Shown here one piece after another: positions 8,750 through 19,689 of a stretch of 64,000 nucleotides of DNA. The notes under the pieces were generated by a model. The model saw nothing but the letters and a program-made list of their open reading frames with translations, made no database searches and was not told the origin of the DNA. Both the position numbers and the translations under genes were made by a program. Source of the stretch: Diphasiastrum complanatum (lineage: Eukaryota > Streptophyta > Lycopodiopsida > Lycopodiales > Lycopodiaceae); assembly GCA_029204225.1 (NCBI GenBank), contig CM055094.1, positions 12,807,314 through 12,871,313 of the forward strand, written 5' to 3'. The first letter of the stretch is position 1, and each line of letters starts with the position of its first letter.

Positions 8750-11700
8750 ATATGGAAAATGGGTGACCCCTGCTCTAGGCGTGTGCCCAACACCTGCATC
8801 ATATGCCTCATCCCGCTCTAATCTGGCGAACACAACCCGAATGGGCTCATCCTCATCCTGATCATCCTCTGACACTGGCTCATCTGCCTCGTACAATGGA
8901 GGCTCTCTGTGCTCAAGCCCAAGCTCTCTCTCTCTCTCTCTCATCTCGGCAAGCTCCCTCTCTCTCTCTGCCATCAACTGTGTGCCTAGGTCATCTGCAG
9001 GCATGGGATGGGTGCTGTCCGTAGGCAAGTCAACCTGGCGCTCCAAATCAGATATCTTCGTCTGCAAGGATTATAATTTGCATGTCAAAGAGACAACATT
9101 TTCAAGAAATGAAACCAACGTACCAAGGGTCAACCAACATACTATGGGAGAATAGCTTATCACCTGCAATGCACTCGTAACGGTTGGAAGTCTCCTGGCG
9201 AGACGTGTGTTGGTGCAAGAGAACACCAACCGCTCCAACTAACTCACTGACAACCGGTTTCTTCTCCTTGTGTGAATGAGTGCCCATGTGCTCCAATTAC
9301 GCTCACACATGGAGGCAGCGCAGTCCTGTGGTACGTGCAATGAAATGCTTCAGCACATGTGCACGAGTGGAAGGTCAACGAAACATAGCAATGGAGGATG
9401 AAATGAAATGCATACCTGAGAAAGGACACGCAGTGCAAGACGCTGTATGGATGGATAGGTGCTACCGAACATGGTCCACTAGGTAATGGGAAGCTGCCTC
9501 CTCTCTGGATCCTAAGCAGCCGGGTGGCTGAACGTGCCCATGCCGAAACGAAATGCAGCGAGCTCCTCCATGAGCCTGAAAGGATCCAAACCTATGTGTG
9601 GACCCACCCTGTGAATGTACTGAAGCCAGTCGGCCTCGAGCTCCCTATCTGCAATCTGTGTCGGAGAGAGGAAGGGGGGATGCAGCATGTGTGCAACGCT
9701 GTGGATACTCCTGTGGAATAGTTCCACCACATCTCCCAGATGAACTTCAGCTCGGTCATCCTGCAGGTGAGAGGCATGTGGTTTAGGGCATTACGAAAAA
9801 ACATAACATTGACAGAAAAACAAACTAGCAAACACTGCAAAGATAAAGAACAATTACAACACTGTAACACTTACCTCTCTGGCTGCAAGATGGGCAGCTA
9901 CAGGAACTGTCCAATCCGGTCCATGAGCTCATATACCAGTCCAAGTGTCGACCCCTCGTTGTCAGCCATGCGGAGCACAATGTAGAGTGGTCGAAGCAGT
10001 CCTGACAATATCTGTGCATCCCTCCAGAACTGGTCTCCCCTCACCGTGGAAGAAAAGTGCTCCCCATCCTCAGTGTGCTGAAACGTACTGGCACGCCAAA
10101 GATCACTGGCAACCATCTGTAGAAGCTGCGCCCTACACCTGATCAAACGGTCGATGACCACCAAGTCGAATGCAAAGCGTGTGGGGGCTGGCTTATGAAG
10201 GTCCAGATGGCTGAACACCCGGAACATGGCAAGAACACGCCTGTTCTTGGTGACAGAAGGCACTAGGAAGAGGGCCTCACAGACAATGGTTCTAACCCAG
10301 GGAAGTGCACCTATGTCCCCCATCAGAAGGTCTATGCTGTGCGCTGCACAGGGGATATAAACAATGTGAAGGAAATGGCCTCTAGCAGTACACCCATCTG
10401 AATGCAGTTCGTGGCATTGCCCGTCACCACCGTGACGACATGTTGTGCGCCTATAGACAGGATGGAAGACCTGATGACATCAAACATGAACTCTGCAGAT
10501 ATGACTCTCCCCCCCCCCCCACCTGCTGCAATCCACGGCCCTCAAAAACTATGTGCCCATGCAGCTGGAGACCAATATGTTGAGGATCGGCCTCCTCCTG
10601 ACATCAGTCCAGCCATCGGACATGATGTTGCAACCGTAAGTGGCCCAGTGGCGACGTAGAGGCTCCATCTCTCTAGACAAGGACTCGACCCTATCCCTCA
10701 GCATGTGTGTGCGGACAACCTCTGAACTAGGGACTCTCCAGCTAGGGCTGACAGACTGTGCAAGGCGGAAGGCCCTTTTGAAGGGCTCAGAGTCGGTGAT
10801 GGCAAATGGAAGGTTCAGCTCATAAATCAGACTGGCCACGGCCTGTGTGGCCTCTCTGTCCATGTGCGGCTGATGCGCGCCGCGAATGCTCCGCTGCCTA
10901 AGAACTCTCCCAGCTGGGCGACGGGTAGCGGACCTCCAGCATGGTGCACCAAACGTGACGGGAATGGATGATGACGCGACAGGCTGGGCACTAGTAGATG
11001 CATCGGTTGTAGACGTGGAATGGTGAGAGTGGGATGCACTGGCAGGGATGGGTGCAGCAGCATAAGTGGGGTGCACTGGTGGAGGGGGAACATCTGGCAT
11101 GGGATACGAAAACTGCTGGCTAGGGAGGTCATCCGGATGGGAAGGGAGGGAGGAAGGGATCTCCTCAACATCCCGGAAGGCCTCGTCACTGGCATCTTGG
11201 GCCTGCTCCTGCTCGGGTTGTGGAGAGTCCATGAGAATGTCGTAAACTGGGGGAGTGCGAGCAACAGTAAGTGGTGGTGGAACCGCAGTGGCAACTGGCG
11301 GACGAGATGGGATTGGATCCACCGGAATGGGTGCAGATGGGGGTGCGTCTGGCGGAATTGTCTGAGGGGGGTAAGAGACAAAGGGACTGGACGAGGATGC
11401 ACTCCCTCTCCTTGTGCGTGCCAGCCAAGCAGGCAGCAACTTGGGGTCAACCACGTAAGGTGCGGTGCAAAACCGAAGAACACCCTCCGAAATGGTGTTC
11501 TCCCTTGCCACAAGACGTGGCCCGTAGGTGTCCAGAAGTCGCTGCCTGACGGAAATGGACATGCTGGCACAGGGGGCAGCATTCAGTGTGCCACCATTTT
11601 TGGCGCGTGCGCCGAGTAGGTGGCCTTTAAGGCGAGTGAGGGTGGCACTGAACTCAACCAGGCAATATCGACAGCGCACGATCTTTGCACCAGACTTGTT

Positions 11701-11769
11701 GGACTTGTCGGGAACCCCCCTGACAATGTCCACCTCGCCCCACAGATCGGCAAGGTTGGAATGCACCAT
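8750..11769 (-). pseudogene. BED zinc-finger / DUF659 / hAT transposase relic (copy A)
   Basis: The start is the ATG at 11769 (MVHSNLADLWGEVDIV), followed by a BED-type finger (CRYCLVEFSATLTRLKGHL). A long proline-rich linker and the DUF659 core (YGCNIMSDGWTDVRRRP, about 10590) follow. A TAG comes right after SSCMGT (10549). The hAT catalytic region continues through VVTGNATN (about 10420), IDLLMGDIGALPWV, APTRFAFDLVVIDRLI and VLRMADNEGSTLGLVYELMDR. The dimerisation region has LADRELEADW-like and ITWWTMFGSTYPS blocks, and CERNWSTWALIH is near 9265. Typical plant homologues have Asp where VVTGNATN has Gly. Splice sites resembling those of copy B are visible. Several stops and indels make it non-functional. 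The last exon starts near 9060 (TKISDLERQVDLP). Confidence 0.85.
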
Positions 11770-12059
11770 TTCTGTAGAGGGAACTGGGGAAAAAAGGCAG
11801 AGATGATCGTGAGTGCGATAGGAGGCGGAAAGCTGGAAAATCCACAGCAATGGCCGAAGTAGCAGTAGCAGGGGCGAAAGCAATCTGTGCAACGTAAATA
11901 CAATGTGATGGCGAGGAGTGCGCGGACAGGAGAGAGGGCGCAGACAGCAGGAAGAGGGCGCGGACAGCAGCGCGATGGGCAGGGAGAGAGATGAAGCGGG
12001 GGGGGGGGGATTAGGGTAAAAAAAAAAATATTAATATATTAAATATCAAAAAATATTAT

Positions 12060-12151
12060 ATATCGTGGTACCGCGGATCAGTATGGATCCGCGGTACCAC
12101 ACTGGATCCGCGGTACCGGGATCCGCGGATCCTGGTACTGCTGGATCTATG
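12060..12151. repeat. Stacked-palindrome terminus of copy A
   Basis: This 90-bp end is nearly all overlapping palindromes (GGTACC, CCGCGG, GGATCC). The same design recurs at every family end, for example 16058-16143, 19542-19612 and 23455-23539. Such DNA should form strong hairpins. Confidence 0.85.
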
Positions 12152-12737
12152 ATATATATATATTAAAATTAGTACATTTTACTGCCAACAGAGAGATGGG
12201 GTCTGTTTCTAGAGCTTGACTATGCAAAAGGTACTTTAACAAAGATCTTCATAATTGAATAATTTCCATATCCAAGATGTCAAAATTATCTAGAAGATTC
12301 TCATCCATATATAGATTCTTGCATCCACTGAAACTGTAAATAATCCTAATCTCTCCTTTCCAAACTATAATGTCGCAAGGACTCATCAAGTCCTTTAGGC
12401 CCATTCAAGCCAATGACCACATTTGTTCAACAATTTATTGCCATGCTTTTCAACTTAATGCAAATCAAAATTCCCAGCTTATAATACCTTCTTGCTCAGG
12501 CATTTTTCTCTCTAAAAATTGAAGAAGTAACTTTTTGCTGTTGTTGTAGTTTTATAGTTGCCTGTCTTGAATAATAAATTTGTGATTACTCATTGATCCA
12601 CAAGCTTTTTCTCATAAGATCCTCAAAAGATGGCTGATAAAGAGTTCGATGATACACAATATTGTATGTAAAGGAATGAGTCCGTAGAGGGTCTGACAAA
12701 ACTTAATGATCCTGATCATTTATCTGCTTCCTCAGAA
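12152..12737. other. Intron sequence, nothing recognised
   Basis: AT-rich sequence with no long open frame or repeat that I can name. Confidence 0.5.
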
Positions 12738-13975
12738 TCATTCTCGTTGGATTAATCTAATACCTTCAGAATGTGTTTTAGCCCTTCCCCATTCTCTGGA
12801 TTGAGTGACATCCATATCAGCCATTTGAATAATGAAGTTGAAGCCTCTATTCTTAAAATTGCATGATTCAAATAGGTCACCATCTGGACAATCCAGTTCA
12901 AGATTTGGCAAGCTCACTTTTTCTGTTAGCATACTTCCAGGTTCCAAATTAAGCCTTTTCGCACTGAACTCATTCTGGCTGAACCTTTCTTTGGAAGTCT
13001 TTCAGTAGGATGCCATATTCCTACCACAGAACTTTCATTTTTCTTAATCAAGAAATTGTAAACATCAGGAATAAGCAATGTGTAAATTTCCATCTTGGCT
13101 TCAAGAAACAATAAGGCTCTTGAGTTTTCCAGTAACGTTTCACAACATTCCCATTTGTGAATGCATACAATCGATTCTGGGAACATTTGCTTAAAGCTCA
13201 CCATCGATTTTGAATAATCATTCAGAGACAAGAAGATGTGAATGATTCTTCAAAATTGGTGGTATTTTTTGAGCCAATGTTCCAAGAAGTGCAGCCTTTG
13301 TCTCCAAAAGTACTTGAATCTGGTGTGAAGAAGGCAATCAAAATTGTTAATAGTCAGTACAGCACAATCTTCCACATCACTGTGACATGTCAATGATGAA
13401 TGATTGCCATTCTCTTTGACACACTTCTCACAAAAAACAAAAGTCAAACTCAAAGATTTCAAAAGTAGGTTTGTCAACACCATGATATTGTCCAACTCCA
13501 TAATGTACCTGTGGAATTAGTGAGTTTTCCATCAAAATGGCCTTATCCACTGAAAGGTTTATTTCGGTTTTTGGCAAGTGCAGACAATTATCTTCGGTCA
13601 CTTGGTTGAAAATCCCTGTTTGCAAATTTGCATCTGATCTGAAGGTGTTTGTCCTTAAATTATCACCCCTACTAAGAGCATTCTCAGACCCATTGATGAA
13701 ATTATTACCTTTGTTTTCCAATGAACCCACTTACTCTTCCAAAGTTCTGCCGTCACTCTGTGGTTTCAAGAAATCACATTGTTGAACATTGACTTCTTCT
13801 TCTGTTGATCTTTTTCAAGTATTTCCCTAGAAATTTGGCAGATTTGTTGGAATCTCTGTAGAATTGGCTTAGGAGTTTGATTAACTTGGCGGACGTCCTA
13901 ATTACTGGTACTCATGATTTTTGGAAAAAAACCACATCATTTTGCTCAATTGAAAAAATTGTTCATGCAAGATGT
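12738..13975 (-). pseudogene. Unidentified decayed coding sequence
   Basis: On the minus strand, protein-like segments follow one another with frame changes. The first (about 13890-13770) contains TPKPILQRFQQICQISREIL. A serine/asparagine-rich segment (13730-13510, LPKTEINLSVDKAILMENS) follows. The third (13501-13250, NNFDCLLHTRFKYFWRQRL) is separated by one TGA from the fourth (13249-12926, LSLNDYSKSMVSFKQMFPES and LEAKMEIYTLLIPDVYNFL). The last segment reads CPDGDLFESCNF. Codon-like composition and continuity after single lesions suggest a dead host gene copy, possibly processed. I do not recognise the family. A donor-like ACAG|GTACAT near 13510 leaves open that one junction is an intron boundary. 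Confidence 0.4.
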
Positions 13976-15341
13976 TGATTAACAATTGTCTTCTTGTTAT
14001 CCTTGACATCAAAAGCGTATCACCCAAGTTCTCTTTTTGCTTTGGCTAATAACCTAACAGATGACCAATGGTCACTTCTGCAAAGAAATCTTTCACTCTG
14101 CTTGCTCAGAGATTATGAATATGCTTCACTCTCTGGTTCAGGAGCATTGTGCTCTGTTCAAGTCATTGATAAGCTTGCTGAGTACAATTGAAATTGATTA
14201 TGATATTCTTCATCCTCCTGAATTCAATGTAAACAATGAGCTCCCTGTGGACTGTCTCTCCGTTCATACTTACAAATTGTCTTACAATCAGTTTCACGTG
14301 TGTAATTTTCTGGCCAATGCAAATCTTGTAAGAACTAGCAACTTAATTCATTGCTACTGAATTTTGATCATTTTTGAAGATATATTGTCTAATGTAGTGT
14401 TCTCCCCCTTCGTGTAAACCATTGATTGGAATACTTTGTCTATCTACATGTGAAGATGGTTAATCTAATGGTTGTGATGATATGGTGGCCAGTTGCTTCA
14501 GAGTTTGTCTAGGTTCACATGTGCAGTGATCTTGTTATCTCTGCAGCACATTTTTTTTTCTCTCATAAAGAAGTTCATATTGCATTGCTATATGCAATGC
14601 TGAAGATGAGGAAAAAAATATCTCAAGTCATCAAAAGGTGAGCTTTAAGTGCAAATTATGTATTTTATGGGTGGACTCATCAAATCACACCTTTTTTATA
14701 GCTAGCTGAGACTTTTGGTTATGGACTTGTATCAATCTACTTTTTGTAGTTGCCTCACTTGATACTATGATTGATATAATAATATGTGAAATCTTAAACA
14801 TGTATCTCCTCAAAACTTTCCCATGACCTAGACATAATTTTGCACAATTTTTCAGTAAAACCTTTAAAGTTATTGTAGCAAATACATGATCATGACATTG
14901 ATATTTTTGGAAAGCATTATTCATCCTGTCCATCAATTTCTGAACATGCAACGGACTAAGGTGTGCATCAAAATTACAAATATGACTTTTTGCATCTTCC
15001 TCTACTCTGAAGTGTTGAGCATGGTTTTGATAAACAAGAGCATATGCAGTAGTGAAACGTTGAATTGCACTCAAAGTTATTCTACAAGTACCAATCACAT
15101 AGGGAGAAGGTTGAAATTGTAGTTCTTTTTCTTTTTCATATTGTTGTTTACACCTCATTTTCACAGTCATAGTTTCCATCATTATATTCTTGTTCATTTC
15201 AAGCATATTGGTGGGTGGGGTTTTTGTGTGCTTCTTAGGAATTGTTGTATGAGCTTTTGGCATATGTGAGAGTAGGAGAAGCATTCTCTCTTTCTAACGT
15301 GCGAAAAGACAAATTCTTTTGTTTGGTTATGGAAACCTCAG

Positions 15342-15345
<4 letters not shown>
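13976..15345. other. Intron with two unrecognised open segments
   Basis: A 99-codon + strand segment (14061-14360, with SLVQEHCALFKSLISLLSTIEIDYDIL) and a 199-codon - strand segment (15284-14685, with ITLSAIQRFTTAYALVYQNH) are open longer than expected in AT-rich DNA. Neither shows a domain I can name, and they may be pieces of the decayed gene next door. The rest of the stretch holds nothing recognised. Confidence 0.35.

Positions 15346-15381
<36 letters not shown>
15346..15381. repeat. (TA)n tract, first link of the element chain
   Basis: The TA run immediately precedes the CATAG of element N1. It is the first of six TA tracts that separate or flank five consecutive elements up to 23575. 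Confidence 0.95.
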
Positions 15382-15383
<2 letters not shown>

Positions 15384-16036
15384 TAGATCTAGCGGTACCA
15401 GGATCCGCAGATTCAGGTACCGCGGATCCATACTGATCCGCGGTACCATAATATATAATATTTTTTTTTTTAAATTAAAAAAAAAAATTAAGTGGGCAAT
15501 ATGGGTATCAGCTTGAAGCTGTTGACGAGAGCAGTGCATTTATGCAGGTTGCCGGTTTTGACGAGAGCAAACAGCCAAAGGACCAAGGGGATGCAAAACA
15601 CCAAAATGTGTGTTTTCGCTCAGGACCCCCCAGACCCCCCGTTTCTCGGGGGGCTACCGCCCCCCGAACCCCCCAAGACTTGCTGCTATATAGAAACTGT
15701 AATCTAGCCATCTCATAACCATCATGGTCTCATAGTAGACCCTATACTAACAACCGTGCTCAGTAATGGCTTCTCCTCATAACGGGGGCCTTACAAATCT
15801 GAGCTCACGGTTAACTAGTGACTACTAAACTGAGAGGTGCATTATTTAGTTGTCTAACATATTTTGAAGCTGAAAGCACCGGCAACCTGCATAAATGCAC
15901 TGCTCTCGTCAGAGCTTCAAGCTGATTCCCATATTGCCCACTAAATTTAAAAAAAACAAAAATATTAAAAAATGGTGCTGCCCTGGTACCGCGGATTTTT
16001 GGGTGGCACCATAATGGTGGTACCACGTGCCACTAT
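15382..16036 (+). mobile_element. Non-autonomous TA-bounded element N1 (about 655 bp)
   Basis: It begins CATAGATCTAGCGGTACC and ends GTGCCACTAT, with family-type palindromic ends. The interior is unrelated to the transposase. It has a long imperfect inverted repeat: arm 1 at 15491-15556 (agtgggcaatatgggtatca...) and arm 2 at 15877-15942 (...gattcccatattgcccact). Between the arms is a GC-rich stretch with ccccccgaacccccc. There is no ORF. It could be mobilised by a related transposase; the origin of the interior is unknown. Confidence 0.8.
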
Positions 16037-16057
16037 TATATATATATATATATATAT
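16037..16057. repeat. (TA)n spacer between N1 and N2
   Basis: About 10 TA units form the entire spacer between two complete elements. Confidence 0.9.
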
Positions 16058-16820
16058 CATAGATCCAGTGGTACCAGGATCCGCGGATCCCAGTACCGCG
16101 GATCCATACTGGTACCGCGGATCCATACTGATCCGCGATACCATAACATATAATTTTTTTTTTAATTTTTTAAAAAAATAAAATAAAATCAAGTGGGTAA
16201 TATGGGTATCAGCTTGAAGTTGTTGACAAGAGCAGTGCATTTATACAGGTTGCCGGTTTTGACGAGAGTGAACAGCCAAAGGACCAAGGGGATGCAAAAC
16301 ACCAAAAAGTGTGTTTTCGCTCAAGGAGTCAAACCCCAAATCATGAAGAGGTCGTACATGAAGAGGCTCTGCCCCCCAAACCCCCTGCCGAGGGGCTATC
16401 GCCCCCCGAACCCCCTAAGACTTGCTGCTATATAGAAACTGTAATCTAGCCATCTCATAACCATCATGGTCTCACAGTAGACCCTATACTAACAATCGTG
16501 CTCAGTAATGGCTTCTCCTCATAACGGGCGCCTTACAGATCTGAGCTCACGGTTAACTAGTGACTACTAAACTCAGAGGTGCGTTATTTAGTTGTCTAAC
16601 ACAATTTGTAGCTGAAAGCACCGGCAACCTGCATAAATGCACTGCTCTCGTCAAGAGCTTCAAGCTGATACCCATATTGCCCAGGAATTTTTTTTTTCTT
16701 TTTAAAAAATTAATTTTAAAAAAAAATTTAAAAAATGGTGCCGCCCTGGTACCGCGGATTTTTGGGCGGCACCATAATGGCGGTACCACCATTATGGTAC
16801 CGCGGTACCATGTGCCACTA

Positions 16821-16822
<2 letters not shown>
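16058..16822 (+). mobile_element. Non-autonomous TA-bounded element N2 (765 bp)
   Basis: Same family and orientation as N1. The start is CATAGATCCAGTGGTACC and the end is GTGCCACTATG. Inverted-repeat arms lie at 16192-16257 and about 16619-16683. The interior matches N1 closely (aaaccatcatggtctcaca block, tcataacgggcgccttac) and carries an extra segment (caaatcatgaagaggtcgta) that N3 also has. No coding capacity. Confidence 0.82.

Positions 16823-16866
<44 letters not shown>
16823..16866. repeat. (TA)n spacer between N2 and the chimeric element
   Basis: About 22 TA units. Confidence 0.95.
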
Positions 16867-16868
<2 letters not shown>

Positions 16869-16983
16869 TAGGTCCCGCGGTACCGTACCGGTCTTGTGGT
16901 ACCAAAAAAAATAAAAAATTTATTTATTTTTACGAAAATAACACGGGAAAAAAATTAATTTTTTTTTTTATTATGGTACCGCC

Positions 16984-17341
16984 TGTTACGAGCTCGTAAC
17001 CAGTGCCGAACCCTAGGGAACACAGATAAGTCAGATACCACAGTCAGGGTCGTGTCCAGCGTACATGACCAACAGGGCAAGACAGTGTGAGTAGTGTGCC
17101 CCAGCACGGTCCATAGCCATGGCGGGCCTAACACAGCCTAGGGACCCTGTCAGCAGGATAGGGCCTCCAGTTGGGTCCCGACGTGCAGTCGGCCACGTCA
17201 GTGCCACGTGGCCGACACTTGGCAGTAGCATGCTACCAGTCCTCACACTGGGCTAGGAGGGGCTTACTCTATATCAGGGAGTAGGCAAGGTTGGGTGGAT
17301 CAGTTAGTGTTTGCCCTACTGTGGTGTTAGGAACTATTACA
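16984..17341 (+). repeat. LTR of a truncated retrotransposon
   Basis: The block starts TGTTACGAGC and ends TATTACA, directly before the primer-binding site TGGTATCAGAGC, as a 5' LTR should. It is 358 bp long. No partner LTR exists in the window. Confidence 0.75.
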
Positions 17342-17342
17342 T

Positions 17343-17354
17343 TGGTATCAGAGC
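17343..17354 (+). promoter_or_regulatory. Primer-binding site (initiator tRNA-Met type)
   Basis: TGGTATCAGAGC is the standard plant LTR-retrotransposon site that pairs with the 3' end of initiator tRNA-Met. It lies one base after the LTR. Confidence 0.9.
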
Positions 17355-18246
17355 CATCTCCATCTTTGGGAGTTAAGTAGCAGCAGGGAGAAAGTAGAGA
17401 GAGTGCTCAGAATCTCTTAAAACTTTGGTAAATAGGAGAGACAGATCCAGCGCTGGAGGAGTAGCTTTCCACTCTAAAAATCTCCGTTAAATCATCTTCC
17501 TTTCAGTTGGAATATGAATTAGATTTCTGAGACAGATCCATCGCTGTAGAGACAGCTATCTGACAAGGCAATTTCAATGGAATTCTGAATCATCTGAGCG
17601 GAAATTCAAGGGAAAAAGATGGGCAGATCCATCGCTGTAGAGCTAGCCCTCAGATCTGAAAATTGTAGCAAGTTCTGAGTAGATTAGAGCAAGTCTAATA
17701 AAAAATAGAGTGGCAGGGTCAGCGCTGGACAGGGAGTTGAAAAATTGGATTTTCATCCCTGATTTCTGAGATTTTTTAGTAGTTTGAAGCTTCAAACTAG
17801 ATTGCTACAGACCAGCGACCTACTACTTGAAGTCAGATCAGAGATTCAAGCAAGTTTTGGGCCTTGAATTTCAGAAAATTAGGCCAAACAGGTGGCTGTC
17901 CAGCCAGCGAGGGCAGAGACGCAAAAAATTCCGGATTTCTTTTTGTAAATTTCCGGTTTTAACTCGGTTTGTTGGAGCCCCACACCTGAAATCAGATCAG
18001 TCAACTACTCAACTCAAGAACCGGGAAATTTGGCACCGTTTTGAAGCTTCAAACTGGCATTTTCCGGGACAGCAGGTCTGAAATCTTGGGTAAAAGAGCT
18101 GAGAGGGTTCCTCTTAATTCTTTCTTTGGAAGTACAGTCCTCAGAAACAGCTAAGTCATCTTTCCTTTCCCTTGTACAGTTGTAAATTAGTCTTTAAGAC
18201 CTTTTTTTCCTTCAGAGGTTAAGGTAGCTCTCTTTCAGTTCCGAAG

Positions 18247-18803
18247 ATGACCACTCCTCAGGGACCTGATCAACCCCCGGAGAGAGGCTTCGACGAACTT
18301 GAAACAGAAGCCTTGGCTTACAGAAAAGGGAAGGAACCCATGGAAGTGGAAGAACAGGAACAGTTCGCCGAAGAACTCGACGAACAGGTTACCAAGGAGC
18401 AGTTTCTCCAATTGGTAACAGAAGTGGATGAACTGAAGTTGGCATTAGCCAATTTCAAGTCCAGTGTGGACGACTCGTTCGCTTAACTCAAAAGCTTGAT
18501 TTTGAGTTCCGCGAAAGGAAGCCTTCCCTCCACTTCTCAGTTATCCCCTTCTCCATTTCCATCAGTTTCGGGTGAGACTTTACGGTCTCACCCCAGTGTT
18601 TTTAAAGATTTAAAGCCTCCTACTTTTAATGGGGAAGAGAAGGATAAAAACGCAGACATTCTACAAACCTTCCTCAGCAAATGGAAGAACATTCATGCTC
18701 TTAAACAGACCCCTGACCATTTGCAAGCAATTGAGGCCAGTCTTTCCTTAGGGCCTATGGCCTATAAGTGGTGGTTAAATCTCCAGGAGACTGGGCAGAC
18801 GGG
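18247..18803 (+). pseudogene. Retrotransposon gag, 5' part, interrupted
   Basis: An ATG at 18247 opens a frame with MTTPQGPDQPPERGF and an acidic helix (KEQFLQLVTEVDELKLALAN). One in-frame TAA (18484-18486, probably a former CAA) interrupts it. The same frame then continues into DLKPPTFNGEEKDKNADILQTFLSKW and LGPMAYKWWLNLQE, the capsid-type core of retrotransposon gag (the WW pair is typical). It is cut off at the (TA)n boundary near 18803. It is probably Ty3/gypsy-like, but without pol this cannot be settled. The product would form the particle shell. Confidence 0.7.
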
Positions 18804-18808
18804 CACTA

Positions 18809-18810
<2 letters not shown>

Positions 18811-18854
<44 letters not shown>
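18811..18854. repeat. (TA)n spacer between the chimeric element and N3
   Basis: About 22 TA units. Confidence 0.95.
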
Positions 18855-18856
<2 letters not shown>

Positions 18857-19502
18857 TAGATCCAGCGGTACCAGGATCTGTGATCCACAGATCCTGGTAC
18901 CGCGGATCAAGGTTGTCGGTTCTGACGAGAGCGAACTGCCAAAGGACCAAGGGGATGCAAAACACCAAAAAGTGTGTTTTCGCTCAAAGAGTTGGATGGC
19001 CAAATCATGAAGAGGTCGTACCGTCAGGGCCGGGGTCTACCGGCCCCCGCCGTTGGGGGGCTCTGCCCCCCAAACCCCCCAAGACTTGTTGCTGTATAGA
19101 AACTGTAATCTAGCCATCTCATAACTATCATGGTCTCACAGTAGACCCTATACTAACAACCGTGCTCAGTAATGGCTTCTCCTCATAACGGGGGCCTTAC
19201 GGATCTGAGCTCACGGTTAACTAGTGACTACTAAACTGAGAGGTGCATTATTTAGTTGTCTAACACATTTTGTAGCTGAAAGCACCTGCAACCTGCATAA
19301 ATGCGCTGCTCTCGTCAAGAGTTTCAAGCTGATACCCATATTGCCCACTTAATTTGAAAAAAAATAATAATTAATTTTTTTTTATAGTAAAAAAAAATTA
19401 AAAAATGGTGCCGCCCTGGTACCGCGGATTTTTGGGCGGCACCATAATGGCGGTACCACCATTATGGTACCGCGGTACCATAATGGCGGTACCACGCGCC
19501 AC

Positions 19503-19506
<4 letters not shown>
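18855..19506 (+). mobile_element. Non-autonomous TA-bounded element N3 (652 bp)
   Basis: Starts CATAGATCCAGCGGTACC and ends GCGCCACTATG. The interior matches N1 and N2, but inverted-repeat arm 1 is mostly deleted; sequence resumes at ggttgtcggttctgacgaga (about 18911). Arm 2 remains at about 19280-19349. This suggests that intact arms are not essential, or that N3 lost one after insertion. Confidence 0.8.

Positions 19507-19541
<35 letters not shown>
19507..19541. repeat. (TA)n spacer between N3 and copy B
   Basis: About 17 TA units between two complete elements. Confidence 0.95.
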
Positions 19542-19543
<2 letters not shown>

Positions 19544-19689
19544 TAGGTCCCGCGGTACTGGGTACCGCGGATCCCGGTACCGCGGGACCGTACTGGTACC
19601 GCGGTACCAGTATATATTAATATAATTAATATTTAATATTTTTTCAAATTTTTTTAAACCTAATCTACCCGCCCCTCTCGCTTCTTCTC

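Larger units (their letters stand above)
7705..12151 (-). mobile_element. TA-bounded hAT-like DNA transposon, copy A
   Basis: The element is bounded by CATAG (7705) and CTATG (12151) inside (TA)n. In its own orientation (minus), the left end is the palindrome-rich block 12151-12060. Its reverse complement begins CATAGATCCAGCAGTACC, matching the left ends of the other family members. The right end (7705-7780) matches their right ends (CATAG, GGTACCGCC, GGCGGCACC). Inside are a BED + DUF659 + hAT transposase relic on the minus strand (11769-8750) and a convergent small ORF (8290-8643, + strand). The ORF is preceded by 85-bp tandem repeats. The C-terminal part of the transposase and the end of the small ORF are deleted relative to copy B. 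Family placement rests on the protein; the target preference is unusual for hAT elements. Confidence 0.82.
16867..18810 (+). mobile_element. TA-bounded element containing an LTR-retrotransposon fragment
   Basis: The left end (16867 onward, CATAGGTCCCGCGGTACC) is a family terminus. The right boundary GCACTATG (18803-18810) followed by (TA)n has the form of the family right end, but lacks the usual palindromic block. Between them lies one LTR (16984-17341), a tRNA-Met primer-binding site (17343-17354), a leader and the gag start of a retrotransposon. No second LTR, pol or polypurine tract is present. Either a retrotransposon inserted and was later deleted, or the DNA element captured the segment. 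The right terminus is short, so its assignment is uncertain. Confidence 0.6.

Noticed and set aside
11020-11619. 199-codon + strand frame inside copy A
   Set aside because: It is antisense to the proline-rich linker of the transposase; no start context or homology supports it.
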